A DNA stretch of 64,000 nt, from NCBI RefSeq assembly GCF_947623445.1, contig NC_135243.1:22018479-22082478 (forward strand). The letters run 5' to 3'. Numbering within the stretch: the first letter of the stretch is position 1; every line of letters starts with the position of its first letter. This document shows positions 43,046 through 55,789 of this stretch, in pieces. A model generated the notes under the pieces. That model did not search any database. It saw only the letters and a list, made by a program, of their open reading frames with translations, and was not told the DNA's origin. Source of the stretch: Clavelina lepadiformis (lineage: Eukaryota > Chordata > Ascidiacea > Aplousobranchia > Clavelinidae). The translations under genes were made by a program, and so were the position numbers.

Positions 43046-46000
43046 CTAGTTCACAGTCTCCGCTGCAAGTGCCGACTGAATAGCCGCAACTACGCCGACT
43101 GTGTTAGGTTCGTCAGCATCTCGCTAAAAACATAAGCAAAGGTGACGAAGCGTTTCAGGAAACACATAGGAACCGTTACGACGATTTAAGCGAGACATTT
43201 ACCTTCATTTCCATTAAGATTAAGTTGCTTAGATGTCGTACTTGTCTTGGTTTCGACAAAAGCTTTCCAGATTTTCTACAAATGAAATAACCGTGGAAAA
43301 GATGTAAGCAATTTATCACCACATGTAAAGAAAACTCGATCAATCAGGCTACAGTAAGTTTACGATAACCGGTAAGTAATATCAGTTGAAAGTAGCTTCA
43401 TGCTGTTGTCATAGGGTTATTACATGCTGTAGTTTTTCAGTTCCTCGTTCTGTTTCGTAGCAAACTCATTACATGCTTTCTCATTATCAAGATGCATCCT
43501 TTAAAAACAACAAAAACATTCAATGCCAATGACGTGTAAGCGTTTCATCAAGGCTGAAGCTTAGTCAATCGCATAGCCTAGTAGCCTGTACAATACCAAT
43601 ATGCTACCTTGCAAGCCCTTGTAAATTAACGGAGTAAGCTACAAATAAAAAAGTGCTCGTACAGCTTAAAGTCTATCAACGCTTATGGAATGCCGTACTG
43701 GACATAGAGGACAATCGCTAACGCTTAAACGCGGGCGAACACTCGATTTTTAGTCTCAATTGGCCAATCCAATTCCTCGCATGTAACATTTTCATTTATG
43801 TCCAATACGGCTTGCTATGAAAGGAAGAATTTTAAAAGTGAGGTGATACCTTTTAAATGCAGATGACGCCCTTTTGCTATCAATGGAGGTTTCATTTATG
43901 ATGTCACTGAAGGTTTTTGAATCAGACGGCGCGTAAGAATCAATCTAAAAATGAAAGATTTAATGTCAAACTGTGACAGCAGCAGAGGTTAAAAGCAGTG
44001 GAGGCTATAAAGAATAACATTTTGACCATCGCGGTCTGTAATCCAATTGAAAATCAGAAGCCCGAATCAGTGAGTAGAAAAGATTTTTCTCTGAAAGAGG
44101 AACATGTATTTCGTCTTTACCCTAACGGCGTCTTCAGTTTTTTTTGTATTAAACCAAAACTCCACGTAAATAAAACCATGCCATGTCCAGCAGGTAAAAT
44201 GCTTAATATAAAATCGTATAAAAGTAAGTTTATGTTATGGAAAAGTAGTAAATGATAACAGATAAAAATGTAAACCTTCTTTGAAACAACTGGAAAGAAA
44301 CGTATGAAAAAAAAACAATGACATGTATATCCGCTACCGACGACTAAATTAGTTACATGTTCAAACATGTGGCACGATTTGAAGACTTACAGAGCGAATG
44401 AAATAATTAAAATTGTAAGACCTACTTTATGTCTGGTAATAAAGTGTCCTGTATTTATACCTGCTTGAAAGTTTGTCTGACTTTAATGTCGTTTTAGCCG
44501 CGATCCAAGCTATAATGACAATTTTGTGGCACTAATAAACACCTTTTACTAACCTGGGTCCTTTTAACAAGGTGATCAACCCCAGTCTTTTTATCCAGAC
44601 ATCTCTGACTCAGAAACCCACGTAGAAGTGGGGAATTCCCATAAATGTTGAACACGGAGCGGTCAAAACTGACCTGTCGCCCTGTTGCCGACGACTAAAG
44701 AAAAAGTCACAGTTACTAATAATTAATTATTGATAATAATTAATTAATTATTTATTAGTTTACCAGCAATCTCATACACTGGTCTCATCACGCATTAAAT
44801 TACTTTAAAAAGAAAGTTAACAGCCCACTAACAAAACCTGAAAGAATCTCATACGTTTGTCTGTTTCTTTGTGGTCGACACTCGGTCTTGGAAATTTATT
44901 TCTTCGTTATTGGCTGTGGGTAGTTTCTAGTTTCAAAGTAAAAAATGTTTTGTGAATCAAAAGCAGTGCATCAACCTCTATGCAGCCAACATCATACAGC
45001 ATAGCACCAATGCATGTGTTCTAGGGTAGCACCAACTACCAATAGTTTGGCAAATAATAATTTAATCGATAATTGGATTTTCAGCAAATTGTTTTTTTTT
45101 CACAATCGGCTAACTATAAATTGTCACTATGTCAAAATTTTAGTGGGCACAAATGCGGTGTGTAGCAACATCACATACAATTTTCAGATAAAATGTTCTG
45201 TTGTTTGTATATGTTTATCATTTAACACTTTAATTTGTTGCCTGCCGTATGAATATTGCCAATAAATATCTTGTATTGCATAAAATTGTAGAAAAAGCAC
45301 AATCCTAGCTAGTTAACAACCTGAAAAATACCAGCAACTGATGAACTGGAATAAGTAGCAATTGAAATGTGGACTAATTAGAAAATAAGAACTAATCAGG
45401 AAATTTGCTTATTGATGCAACTGAGCTGTGCGCCATAGAATTATTCTTGCTTTTACTTGTACAGCTTAAGTCTAATTAATTACTATACCTCGGTGATTGG
45501 TGGTAATGGTCCTCGGTCTAGCAGACCATGGGCTTTTGTCTTATGTGAGGAAACACTGGAGATGCCTTCAGACCTGGCACTGGAACATTGAATAAATATA
45601 ATAATGTAACAATTTACATTAATTCATGTTAACTTTGCACAGAGTTTTATCAAAGCTATATCAAGTCATGGGAATAGTTTTTAGACTGTAGGTCAAAAAT
45701 ACAAGATAACACACCCATCTAGTTTACTGATAATGCAAAGTATGCCGCAAATCTTCTTATACCATAGGAATGTGCCATATTCAAACAGAATGCACACAAA
45801 TATTTTAAAATCTGTGCAAATCGGAATTTGCCAATTTTGTTTCAAAATTTCTTACCCTTTGTTAATGGATTCAAACGAAATACTGTATGTTTACAAGATC
45901 GGTATTTGTTAAAAAAAAAAATGAACAATATTTGTGCGTACTGTTCAGATTATTGTTTGATAGGGCACATTCTTATATCTTATAGGATAACAGTATGTTG

Positions 46001-48962
46001 GAAGAAACGTGAAGTTAGCTTAAGGTTCTTTTAATGCAAATTCTAAAACTGAAAACCATAATAACCCTTTGTTGGAGCCAACTCTTGATTGCATTGTGGA
46101 TGGTTTTGTTGAAATGAAAGATCCACTTGGGCTTGTTTTTCCAAAAACTGGTGCACGCTTATCTAATCAAATCAGACAAATTGAATGCTATTAAAGAGAA
46201 ATGTAACTACACACATTTATTCTAAAATCTGCAAATTTCTTTTTTTTAAACAAAACTATTACTATCAAAAACTTATGTATAGTTAAGCAATTGTACAGTA
46301 ATGTAAAAAGGCACAGGTTAACTTAACTTCAGTTGTAACACTAATTTCAAATTTCGCTGTATTTTACTATAATATTTATTATTATGATGTCATATTTAAA
46401 ACATTATACTTAGCAGCAAAAGACCTTTTTCACTCGACTTTTTATTTTTCAGTGTTTCTTCTTTCCTCATTTTTTTCGGTTCAAGATCTTTGTAATTCCA
46501 CTTCTCATACAGCCGTGGTGATGGTTGGATCCCAGAGATCCAAACATTGGTGATCCTCATCAATTTCTCTTTGAATTCCGGTTCATCAAACTGCCTCCAG
46601 GATTGTGGAAAAGCCAAGCAAAACGCTGAGTACACTGACTGGGCCAATACATTTGCATAGATCTAAACAGAAGGTGGTTAGTCAGAGCTTTGTGAATATG
46701 AAACCAAATTACTATAAACCTCAATGTTCAATTTTCTGTAACAAGGATATTTCTTAAAACTACAAAACATGTACCAGAAAGAACTTGTTTTTAAAGGTTG
46801 GATTGTCCGAGGAAAGCATAAAATTGACAAAACTGTGTGATATTCTCTTAAATAATTTGCTTTGGTTGACTTGACTTGGCTGTAAAACATAGGCTGAGTT
46901 TAGATTGAAAACCAACAACTAACAGAGAAATTTTCAATATTAAATAATAATTGCTTTCTTTACCGATAATGACTTTAAAACTTCAAGCCAGCAATATGTC
47001 ATAACGATGCTAGTAATCATAAATGTTTTTAACCTTAGTGACAGTGATACACTAAAGCAAAACAAACACACGTGATATTTGTTCAAAAAGAACCACCAAA
47101 ATGTATCTTGCAAAATGGACCGCTGGGTTTTGGAATAGAGCATCTTCACAATTTGTTGTCTGTAGATCGGCTGAAAGGCATAAACCAACATTGAAACAAA
47201 ATATTGTGAAAAAAATGGTCTAACGGTACAGCAAGGTTCTGTAGTCATCCAATTACAGATATAAATGCCAGATGCCAATAGTTCACCTTTCTTTTCAAGT
47301 CATGCTGTGCGGACATCACATGATCAAGCACTGTGGTGGTCTCCAAAGAATGAGGCAGTGGAGTGACGTAAGATTTGGTAAAACCTGGATACTGCTGAAG
47401 TTCCACGAGACGAGGAGTATCTGACTTCTATTCAAAATAAACTTAATTTTATGAAAAAATGATAATTAAAATCCTGCATGTTTATCCGCTTTAACCATTT
47501 TCAGACTGCCATTCATCATATTCCATTTTTCATTTGCTTCCTGAATACCTCTAAAATACTTTTGAAAGTTCAAATAACATTACTGTACTTAAACAAAAAC
47601 TGAAAGCTGGCTCAAAATATGAGCCATCATTGTACACCTTCTTCAATATTCATTATTCATGTCAGTTTCACTTAATTGACAACTTGTTTCCAATTTGCCT
47701 CATTAAAATATACTAACCGTTGCCGAGCCTTTTTTCCTCTGGGCTTGATATTGAGGAATTAAGTCTAGAAACGGCACCAAAGCAAAATTAACAAAAGATA
47801 CACGATAAAAATAGTGATAAAATTTATTAAGTCCATACAAAATGGGTATTTTATTTTTACACTTCTATAAAAAAAACAAATCCTCCTTCATGGATTTAAT
47901 AATACATGCTACAACCAAATACTTATCAAGAAAATCCTTACATAATATAAAAATATTAAAAAAACACACTTTTCCAGAAGCTTATGATTTTAATGGTGAA
48001 ACCCAAACATAAAAAAGAACCTGAAATGCAAAAAGCTTACTTGATGCCTGTGAAAATCTACCAGCAAATTTCTTTGTTTCTCTTTCTTCTTGGCCTAAAG
48101 AATTACAATATATGTGGTTGAGTCAATTAGCTTTTTATTTCAAAAAAATGATTCTATTGATGAAAGTTTACATCAATTATAATCCACTATCACTACTATA
48201 CTGTAATTGTAGTCTGAATTTTGTTGAACAAACTTCATATTGCATCATTATTAATCATTAACTTTTTTCAGAACTAATTTTATAGATACAAATATAAGCA
48301 ATTATAGAATTTTATTTATTGAACTTTGAAAATATTCAGTTTGTGTTTACTTTTGGCTGATCTGGTCGTCTTTCTTCCAGTTGATTTTGCTTGAAAAGTT
48401 CCAGAGTCTGGGTCATAAATCTCCTCATTATGAGACGATCGGCTCTCTATTGCAAGTTTACTGTCGTAAAATGACAACTCATTATTAAGACTTGATATTC
48501 GTTTATTGACTTTGTCAATCGATCCGACAAGGAAAGCTGTTAGAGCAACTTTGTCAAGGCAAAACTCAAATAATTTTTATTTTATGAATTTTTTACTTAA
48601 TATTTTTTAATACCAAGCAAAAGATTTATTATGAATAAATATTTATGAACAATCTCAGACTGAAATTAGTGCCTCCAAGGACTTATGGTCTATATATAAC
48701 ATGGAGAGCAATAAAAATAAATCAATCACATGCAGAAAAATTTGTTTTACACGCTACTTTTTTGACTGCCATATGTTATACAACAAAAGACAAGATATCT
48801 ATGATAGAGAAAGATAATATTCGTCGAATAAAGGATACAGGCTGGTCTTATCTTCTGTAAACTTGCTAATTCTTTTTTCTTGCGTTCAACCTTTTTATCG
48901 ACATCAAATAAATCCTCTTCACATAAGCTCATTGGCGAGGCGATCCTGCTTATATCCACCAT
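43046..48962 (-). CDS. FAM227B: FAM227 family protein (FWWh domain)
   Basis: Fifteen coding exons on the minus strand: 48962-48863, 48536-48351, 48094-48041, 47764-47718, 47427-47287, 47170-47072, 46879-46775, 46662-46410, 46162-46066, 45579-45489, 44694-44554, 43944-43850, 43498-43424, 43275-43203 and 43123-43046. All have GT-AG borders, phases agree throughout, and the product is 544 residues. The N-terminus (to about residue 75) is a predicted coiled coil (VDKKVERKKKELA). The FWWh domain follows, with the hallmark DTFWWFFLNKYH at about 198-209, then QSKLFKRISHSFVNF and SVYSAFCLAFPQSWRQFDEP. NIYGNSPLLRGFL begins the C-terminal conserved block, and the tail is helical. The molecular role is unknown; vertebrate members are mainly testis/ciliated-cell proteins. 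FAM227B is the better guess over FAM227A. The exon 2 acceptor is ambiguous: TTGACAAAG, 12 bases upstream, also keeps the frame. Confidence 0.88.
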
Positions 48963-50906
48963 CGTTGTGTCTTTGACTTATCAGGTGATTCTTATAAAAA
49001 TCTACATTTTTTTGCTTGATCCAAACTGTGTCTAAAATACTCATTAAGTTAGTATTTTAGTTTTAGCTCATCGCTCAAAAGAAGTGACTATTTAATAGAA
49101 AGTATGTTAGTTACGTTTATGTGACACATATCCATTCTTCCACTTTTCTCCTGTTTTAACGAAAAAGAGCACAGTATCTTTTTTTAAGAAACTGTAGCTG
49201 GTATATAATGTTTTTGGCGTATTCGAAATGTGTCAAACTGACCTTCGGCGTACACACGCAATCACACGAATGCAACCTGTCTTAGATTGGGAACCACCTC
49301 TACTGGAAAGTGTGTATGATTCAGATGGGAAAGTTTGCTAAGTGCGCGGGGGATTAAAATTAATCTCACGTATAATGGATATTGTTTTATCTTGTTGCTC
49401 GGGGGATTTCTCACCCAAAAACAGCAAACTTTCCAAACTGGCATATGACGAGCCGAAATTCGCTGACGCAAGTATGCCCTTTTGCCTTATGTTACAAGTA
49501 TTATGTTTACGTGGCACAAATTATAGTGTTACATTTATCCAGCACATTGAAAGCTTAACAAACGTTCAAGTAGGGGTTCAGTAAAGTACGTTCAGTAAGG
49601 GGAGCCACTGGTTAACATAAGTGTGTAAGTTATAAAAAATGTCAGCGTGCACGTTGTCAGACATCATGCGAATAAAAGCCACCCTTTCCGCTATGGCTGA
49701 CTACAACTTGATACAGCAATAGTACTACGTGAAATGGTACCGGCAACCAGTAGGCCTATAACATTTTAGGTTAAAATTTTTATGCAAACGACAATACCGG
49801 TACCCAAACTAATGACATAATGAAGCAGTTTCTTTTAGTAACAAATTATGCCAGTGACGGTGAACGTGACCCAAATAAAGGTAAAATTTTACAGGAACGT
49901 TTAGCCTATCAAAGTTACTCCATTTTATCTGAATTTTACTCAACAAACCCTTCGGCCTTTGAGCGAGACTAGACCATGGCTTCGTTTCCATAACAGCCTC
50001 GTTTATAGATATCTTATACAAAAAGTTTGAAAAAGAAAAATTTGTTTAAAGTAAAAATGCACTTTTATATTAAAAAATCACAATTGTACTAAAACACCTT
50101 AATTTTCTTTAAATTTTTATGAATTGCAATAAAGCTGAATGAAGTCCTTTTATACCTAAGCCACACAGCACTCTTGTTCATACAATTCTATTCTTGATAT
50201 AGGTAATTTTCCCGTTGAGCATGCGAACTCGGGCATCTCTAACAAAGAGTTCCTTTCTAATTTCTTATGCAAAGCTGTTGCTAGACTAACCGACTGAGAA
50301 ATCTGTAACGGGCTGTATTGAGTTCTTCTATACTTCTACACTCTCATATAAGTATTGAGCATTGCGGGATTATTACTCTTTCATATCCTTTTCTTTATTA
50401 CCTTACTTTAAAACTTATCCCTACTCAAACCTTCATGCAATGTAATCATGTTGAATGCAAATACAGAAATAGCCTAGCAAAAGTACAAGAGACCAGGTTA
50501 ACTTTTCTTCTTTGCTTAGCCTTCTGAGACCAATTAGTCGGGAGATTTTTTGCTTCATTCACAGAGTCAGTGTTCTTATATATTAGGATCGAGCACCGCA
50601 GAGATCCCAAGTGTGCAGAAGCAATATTCCAGTGTGCACTGCGACTTGTGGCTAAAGGCTGCCCAACGTTTGTTTAGGCAAGGTGCAGCCCTATATGATA
50701 GAAATTTGTTTTTAGAAATATCGGTTTTAAACACTAATTTTGCAGTATAAATCGGAGCAAAAGTTAGTGTTTCCTTTTTTTAGAGACACCGGTGTGTAAT
50801 GCCCCTTTAGAAAAAAAATCTCCAGTGTGATCTTGCCATAGGATTTATGTTGCAAATATAATAGATATTGGTGCAAACTGTCATTCCGACATACACTTTA
50901 GATAGA
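48963..50906. other. Divergent intergenic region FAM227 / MRM2
   Basis: A 1.9-kb spacer between two genes transcribed away from each other. It should contain both promoters. I see no clear TATA box at either gene and no credible exon. TTGGGAACCACCTCTACTGG near 49288 resembles a decayed hAT terminus, but no partner end or target duplication could be paired with it. Confidence 0.45.
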
Positions 50907-53235
50907 ATGCTTTCAGCTTTCACAATGACTAGGATTTGTAACACTGGAAAAGCAATTCTTGATTCCAGGTATGTTATGTTTACATGAAATTTTAGATAAG
51001 TATATACTACTGGAAAAGTATGTTTTATATTTATAGTGAATCTATTTTCATTTGTCGGAGTGGTACGATGTCAGAATTTTTATCTATTGAGAAAAGTCAT
51101 TGCATGACTAAAATTCAGCAATGATTCCTTAATTCAAGCCACAGTTACCAAACTACAAGCAATGGTGTAGATCGTTAGTCTCAGTCCTTTTTCTAAATGA
51201 CTTTTTCTTATTTTACACATAAGTTTCATATATTTATTTTTTGCACACATTTGCTTGCATAAAATTTTTAATTTTTCTTGAGTTTTTTTTGGTGAATTTT
51301 GGTAACTGGTACAATATTACTGGCTTAAGTTTTGAGATGTTGTACAAATATCAATAGATTTTTCCAAATCTGAAATGAGTTAACAAGCAATATTTTTAAA
51401 AGATAATCAGATGGAGCTCAAATAAAAAGATTTCAATCACATGCAATAACTTTTTTCTCAGATGGTTTCATCTTTCAACACTTCTTGACAAAAAGAAACC
51501 TTTGAAACCACCGCCCAAAAATTTCATGGAATTCCCTGTGAAAGGATCTATTCAATACGTGGCTCGCCAGATTTCTGACCCCTATGTTAAAAAGAGACAT
51601 ACAGAGGGCTACCGGTAGAATACAGTCATACAAGTGGTTCCCAAATGGTGCTAAGGAGCACCACAAAGTTTTCTCATTAACTTCATTTTCTTCTGCGAAA
51701 GAACGTTTACAATTAGCGTCAATTTAGCCAAAACCATCCGTTATTTTTATTGGCTTGCTGTAATCTAATGATATTTTTTGTAGGGCGCCAAAATGATTTT
51801 AAACATTTTTAAAGGGAGTCGCATTAAAACTTGTTTGGGAACCACTGAGTTATAAAAGCTCATTTATGTGGTTGTTGTTAACCTGAAAATTGCGATTATA
51901 ACTTTGTGTAACTGGTTCCGGCACAATTACTATGTCATACTATGTATTCTGCAGTAACTTTTTTTCTTGGATAACTCAACTTAATGTAGTTTGCATCTTT
52001 CACTTTGTTAAGTGACACGCTTATTCCAAGTTACCTTAAACCTCAAGTGCCAACCTAGGTTCTTTACTCATTTATGACATTTGGATATTTTTTTTTCTTA
52101 GGTGTAGAAGCATTTATAAACTGAAAGAAATGGACGAGACACACAGGATTTTCAAGCAGGGCATGACTGTTGTAGATATTGGTGCAGCTCCTGGTTCTTG
52201 GTCACAAGCAGCAGCTGAGAAGATATACAGATACTCAGATGGTGGGTTTGTGTGAAAATAAATTTTAAGATAAACTGAGCAGATTACCAAACATATTAGG
52301 CCATTTTGATTACCCATTGAAAATGTGTGGAAGAGCCTTTCATTCTCCGCTCAGAATTTGAAAGTAAAGTTACGCTAGAGTGATTTAGAACCTCTACAAT
52401 TTGGAAGTAGAGACCCTCTCTTTCATATTCCAAACGGTGAGTAAAAGGCTCTACCAAAATATTAAGCAACATGTTTTGAATGACTGCAGCTAGAGTGAAA
52501 CTACTAACATGATAAGTGTAGGACTGTAGGTACCGGTGAAGTTGAACAAAATATTTTTTCAGATGGAATGCCAATTTTTACTTCTCCAGGCAAGATTATA
52601 GCAGTGGATTTACTCAGGTTTACACCAATGGAGGGAGTCACACAAATACTTGGAGATGTAACGAACCGAATCGTACAAATGAAAGTTATTGATGAGTTGA
52701 AGGGAGTTAAAGTAAGTAGGAATTCCGGTACAATAAGTTACTAATTATGAGTATATTACCGTTCAATGTATCATCACATTATGTTTCAATCTTCCTTGAA
52801 AGTTGTTTCAAGGATTTAAAACATTTGATATGCATAAGCCGTCAATTAACACATCATTTCAGGAAGAAAACGATATCAGAAAAGCGGATGTTGTAATGTG
52901 TGATGCTGCCCCAAAGGCATCTGGGCACAAGTCGCAGGACCACATCATTTTGATCCAGCTCATCATTCAACTTAGCAAATTTGCTCTACAAGTAAGTGTG
53001 GTAATCAGTAATCACCAGCAAAGTCATCTTTTCAATGTTGAACAATGGATTTTATATTCAGATCTTAAAGCCGGGCGGGACTTACTTGTTCAAGTTATGG
53101 GACGGAAGTGAAACTGAGAAATTGCGGAAGTCTTTGCAGCGTTATTTTATAACGGTTAAAAATGTGAAGCCTCCAGCAAGCAGAGACGAATCATCGGAGT
53201 TGTATATTCTCTGTCAAAAGTTTAAACCTCTTTGA
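50907..53235 (+). CDS. MRM2: Mitochondrial rRNA 2'-O-methyltransferase MRM2 (FtsJ/RrmJ family)
   Basis: Predicted S-adenosylmethionine-dependent methyltransferase that 2'-O-methylates a uridine in the peptidyl-transferase loop of mitochondrial large-subunit rRNA. Exons 50907-50968, 51462-51614, 52102-52241, 52563-52711, 52863-52991 and 53062-53235 join in phase to give 268 residues (human about 246). The SAM-binding motif is [13 protein letters not shown]. The K-D-K-E catalytic set is complete: K78 in [10 protein letters not shown]182 in [11 protein letters not shown]222 in FKLWDG and E257 in SSELYI. The extreme N-terminus is basic and hydroxylated ([11 protein letters not shown]), suiting a mitochondrial presequence. 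FtsJ1-type tRNA and FtsJ3 nucleolar enzymes are less likely given the length and [21 protein letters not shown] lies at 53355-53360. A hAT element sits in intron 2. Confidence 0.93.
51085..51165 (+). repeat. SINE fragment in MRM2 intron 1
   Basis: Aligns with 54730-54800 through blocks AGCAATGATTCCT and a following CAAGCC/GAGCCCC segment, so both are copies of one dispersed element. Only about 80 bases are recognisable here. The family is tRNA-derived if the fuller copy at 54.7 kb is interpreted correctly. Confidence 0.5.
51632..51847. mobile_element. Short hAT element (216 bp) in MRM2 intron 2
   Basis: The left end AAGTGGTTCCCAAA and right end TTTGGGAACCACTG form a 13-base inverted repeat; the leading C of the family consensus is changed on the left. 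The flanking octamers AGTCATAC and AGTTATAA match at six of eight positions. There is no coding sequence. It starts 17 bases after the MRM2 exon 2 donor. Confidence 0.85.
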
Positions 53236-53354
53236 GGTTTGAGGCTTTCCTCATCTGTGGATCTTGGTTCGTACACTCAAAGTGTGAGACCTGTAGCGGC
53301 GTAATGCGGCGCTTCAAATATCGTTGGAGAGGTGGAAGAATACGTCCCTTTGAA

Positions 53355-53581
53355 AATAAAACTGTTTCGGGAGTACACCAGGCCAAAAAGTTAAGATGTA
53401 TTGAACTTTTATCTAAGCAACTGTGGTGCTATTGTCATCTCTACGATACTCTTAACACTTATCTGATATGAATGATGTTCTTGTTGGTACAAAGATAAAT
53501 GACATTCTCTAAGCGTTCTAAACATAACCTGACTTATAAGGATCTGTGCAGGCACAGTGAAGCATATGAATGAATTTTATT
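53355..53581. terminator. Facing polyadenylation signals of MRM2 and IMPACT
   Basis: A plus-strand AATAAA at 53355-53360 follows the MRM2 stop by 120 bases. A minus-strand AATAAA at 53581-53576 follows the IMPACT stop by about 97 bases. The two 3' ends therefore converge with roughly 200 bases between them. Confidence 0.6.
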
Positions 53582-53677
53582 GCACCTAATTTTAGACGTT
53601 GTTGTAAACACAATAATAAACACAATGCATAAATAGCAATCATAGCGATATTACAAACAGTGAATAAGGCATTAAAA

Positions 53678-54505
53678 CTATTTATGCTTTCTACCCGACT
53701 TTTTCGCCTGTTCGTCAATAAAACCTTCTTGCACTAAAATATTTCTTGTGACGTTATTTATATGCTTAAACCGATCGGGACCCAACAAAATACCCCCATA
53801 CCATCGACTAACAATCACGACAACATCTTTGACATCCAGTATCTCCAATAGATGAAGCATTCTTCCTCCAGCAGCTGTTTCTCCGTCATCATCGCAATCC
53901 TGGTGATAACTCGAGTTTGCGCCGTTGAATATACGATACGCCATGATGTTATGTGTTGCGTTGGAAATTTTACGATTCTGCAGTAGTTCTTGCCTCACAG
54001 CAGCTACTTGCTGAGGAGTTGTAACGCAAGCAAGGTGGGCTTGAAAAGTACTTCGTCTGTCGGTAAGAGGTTCGCCATGCTTAATAGCTGGTGCAGGCTC
54101 ACGAATGACAGTTTCATCTTCTTCAATCATCTTCGGTGATAATCTTTCGTGAGCATCTTGAACAGCAGCAACGGAGTCAAGTTTTTCTTGTACAAATTCC
54201 CTTATTGCCTCAACCCACATAAAGAGAACACTCTGCCCAACATTTTCTTGATATACTTTGTCCAGCTTGTCTTGCAGGGTGCTCCGGTTATGTGATTTTA
54301 ACCAAGGTGCATGCAACTCGTACTTAGGAGCAGTATTGCTTGGGTAAGTGGGAGGTAACACTACTTGTAAATCAATTTTAAAGTTTGTGGTGTCGCATAC
54401 GGATATTTTGTACACACGTGAGGTTTCGTCCACCACATAAAACTCATTTTCATAAATTGATGACAACGCTTCAATTTCGTCTACTTGTAAACTAAGGTTG
54501 TCCAT
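53678..54505 (-). CDS. IMPACT: IMPACT / YIH1 homologue (RWD + UPF0029)
   Basis: Predicted cytosolic regulator that binds GCN1 and so restrains GCN2 kinase and the eIF2-alpha amino-acid starvation response. A single uninterrupted open frame of 275 residues (human about 320, yeast YIH1 258). The RWD domain covers about residues 1-115 (QVDEIEALSSIYENEF, LPPTYPSNTAPKYEL). A linker with acidic and Pro residues leads to the Impact/UPF0029 domain at about 145-262, with signature motifs DDDGETAAGGRMLHLLE and VVIVSRWYGGILLGPDRF. The basic tail AKKSGRKHK ends the protein. Starting at MDNLSLQVDEIEAL matches the usual RWD start closely. The gene is intronless in its coding part whereas neighbours are split, so a retroposed copy is possible, but the frame is fully conserved and no poly-A tract or target duplication was seen. 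Confidence 0.95.
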   Translation of the reverse strand: MDNLSLQVDEIEALSSIYENEFYVVDETSRVYKISVCDTTNFKIDLQVVLPPTYPSNTAPKYELHAPWLKSHNRSTLQDKLDKVYQENVGQSVLFMWVEAIREFVQEKLDSVAAVQDAHERLSPKMIEEDETVIREPAPAIKHGEPLTDRRSTFQAHLACVTTPQQVAAVRQELLQNRKISNATHNIMAYRIFNGANSSYHQDCDDDGETAAGGRMLHLLEILDVKDVVVIVSRWYGGILLGPDRFKHINNVTRNILVQEGFIDEQAKKSGRKHK

Positions 54506-54719
54506 TTCTGCATACTCTCAAAGCACCTTTATCAAAATTCCCTCCATGTGTATTTTGGGTGTCTCAAAGACAGAAGCAAATCAATCTTAATTCTGCAATT
54601 CACAAATAAAATTGAAGCAGATCTAGTTTCAACTTAAATTGTGGTCAATGTGTTTCTATTACTGTGAGTAAATTGCTAGATTAAGTAAATTAACTGGTAT
54701 TGGAATGGTAACCTTTATC

Positions 54720-55030
54720 CCTGGACTTAAGAAAGTCCTTACATGACCTAAACCCAGCAATGATTCCTCATCGCTTGAGCCCCGGTCACCGAGCTAATCT
54801 TTGGGCAAGTTCCGATTATCACAGACTTTTTATTTCGTTTTTCTCATTTTTTAACGGTGTTGCCCAAATTTTGAACTGTCCACCAGGGCCACTCAACAAG
54901 ACCAAATGTCGTTAACGCCTTGCCCAAGGGCATCACAACTACAGTATATGATGGGTATCGGACATTGTACCTGAGCCGCATTTATTGCAAGGCCAAGGCC
55001 CGAACCAATCAGCTACCGAGCCGACAACTT
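54720..55030 (-). mobile_element. tRNA-derived SINE-like element, decayed
   Basis: The reverse strand from about 55025 reads GGCTCGGTAGCTGATTGG (box A-like) and then, about 40 bases on, a degenerate box B (TGTCCGATACCC). This is followed by CTTGGGCAAGG and a tail related to the fragment at 51085. The layout is that of deuterostome tRNA-derived SINEs. Ends are not clear, and both promoter boxes are altered. It lies just upstream of the IMPACT start. Confidence 0.5.
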
Positions 55031-55789
55031 AAGGCCAATTTCAAAATAAACAAGATTTTCTATTTCTTTTGCCTAAAAATATTTGGGGCAAATTCTGCTT
55101 GCAGCTGCAAACCATACTGGAAAGTGTGGAAGGTTTCGACAAAAATCGTGCGTGCGGAGGAACAAATTTGGCATGGTAGCGTGCATTGCTAGGCGGCTAA
55201 GCTAAAGCTTCAATTTTCTATCTTTTGTTATAAATGTAGTTATCACTTGACATTTAAAGATCTAAATTTGCCATGTTTGCTAGCTTTGATCGGGGTAAAT
55301 AAGCTCGGCGTGTACAATGACAAACGTGGTGCGTTCGTGAGCACACTTTCCATCCCATGATGGTCTTCAAGGCTCCTTAAGTTCAAGAAATTGCAGCTGC
55401 TTTTGCAACAAATTATCTTGTTAGCGTTTTAGGGGATTTCTCTGTGCTGATGGAAAGCGCTACAAGCGCACAAATAACCATCTTCACATACTAACAAATA
55501 CAATGGCGCACATGTGTATAGTATCGTTTATTTTTGCCTTTTACTGCTGGAGCGAAAAAAATGTTGCTAATCTTGTTACAACGATAACAAGCAGCTATGC
55601 TGTGGTGTATAGCAATGTCGATAAAATGTTAGCATAGCCAAATACATTGAAGTTTAGCCTGGGATGAAACTTTGACAAAAAAATCTACAAAAAGACAACA
55701 CACGCCACTATTAGTACTAGATATAAAACGCAAGCAACGGATCATTACGGAAATGCCGCATGATATGTTCGTAGATGGTTAAAAGAATG

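Noticed and set aside
49262-49620. hAT element bounded by GGGAACCACC and GGAGCCACTGG
   Set aside because: The two ends are not inverted repeats of each other and no target duplication could be found.
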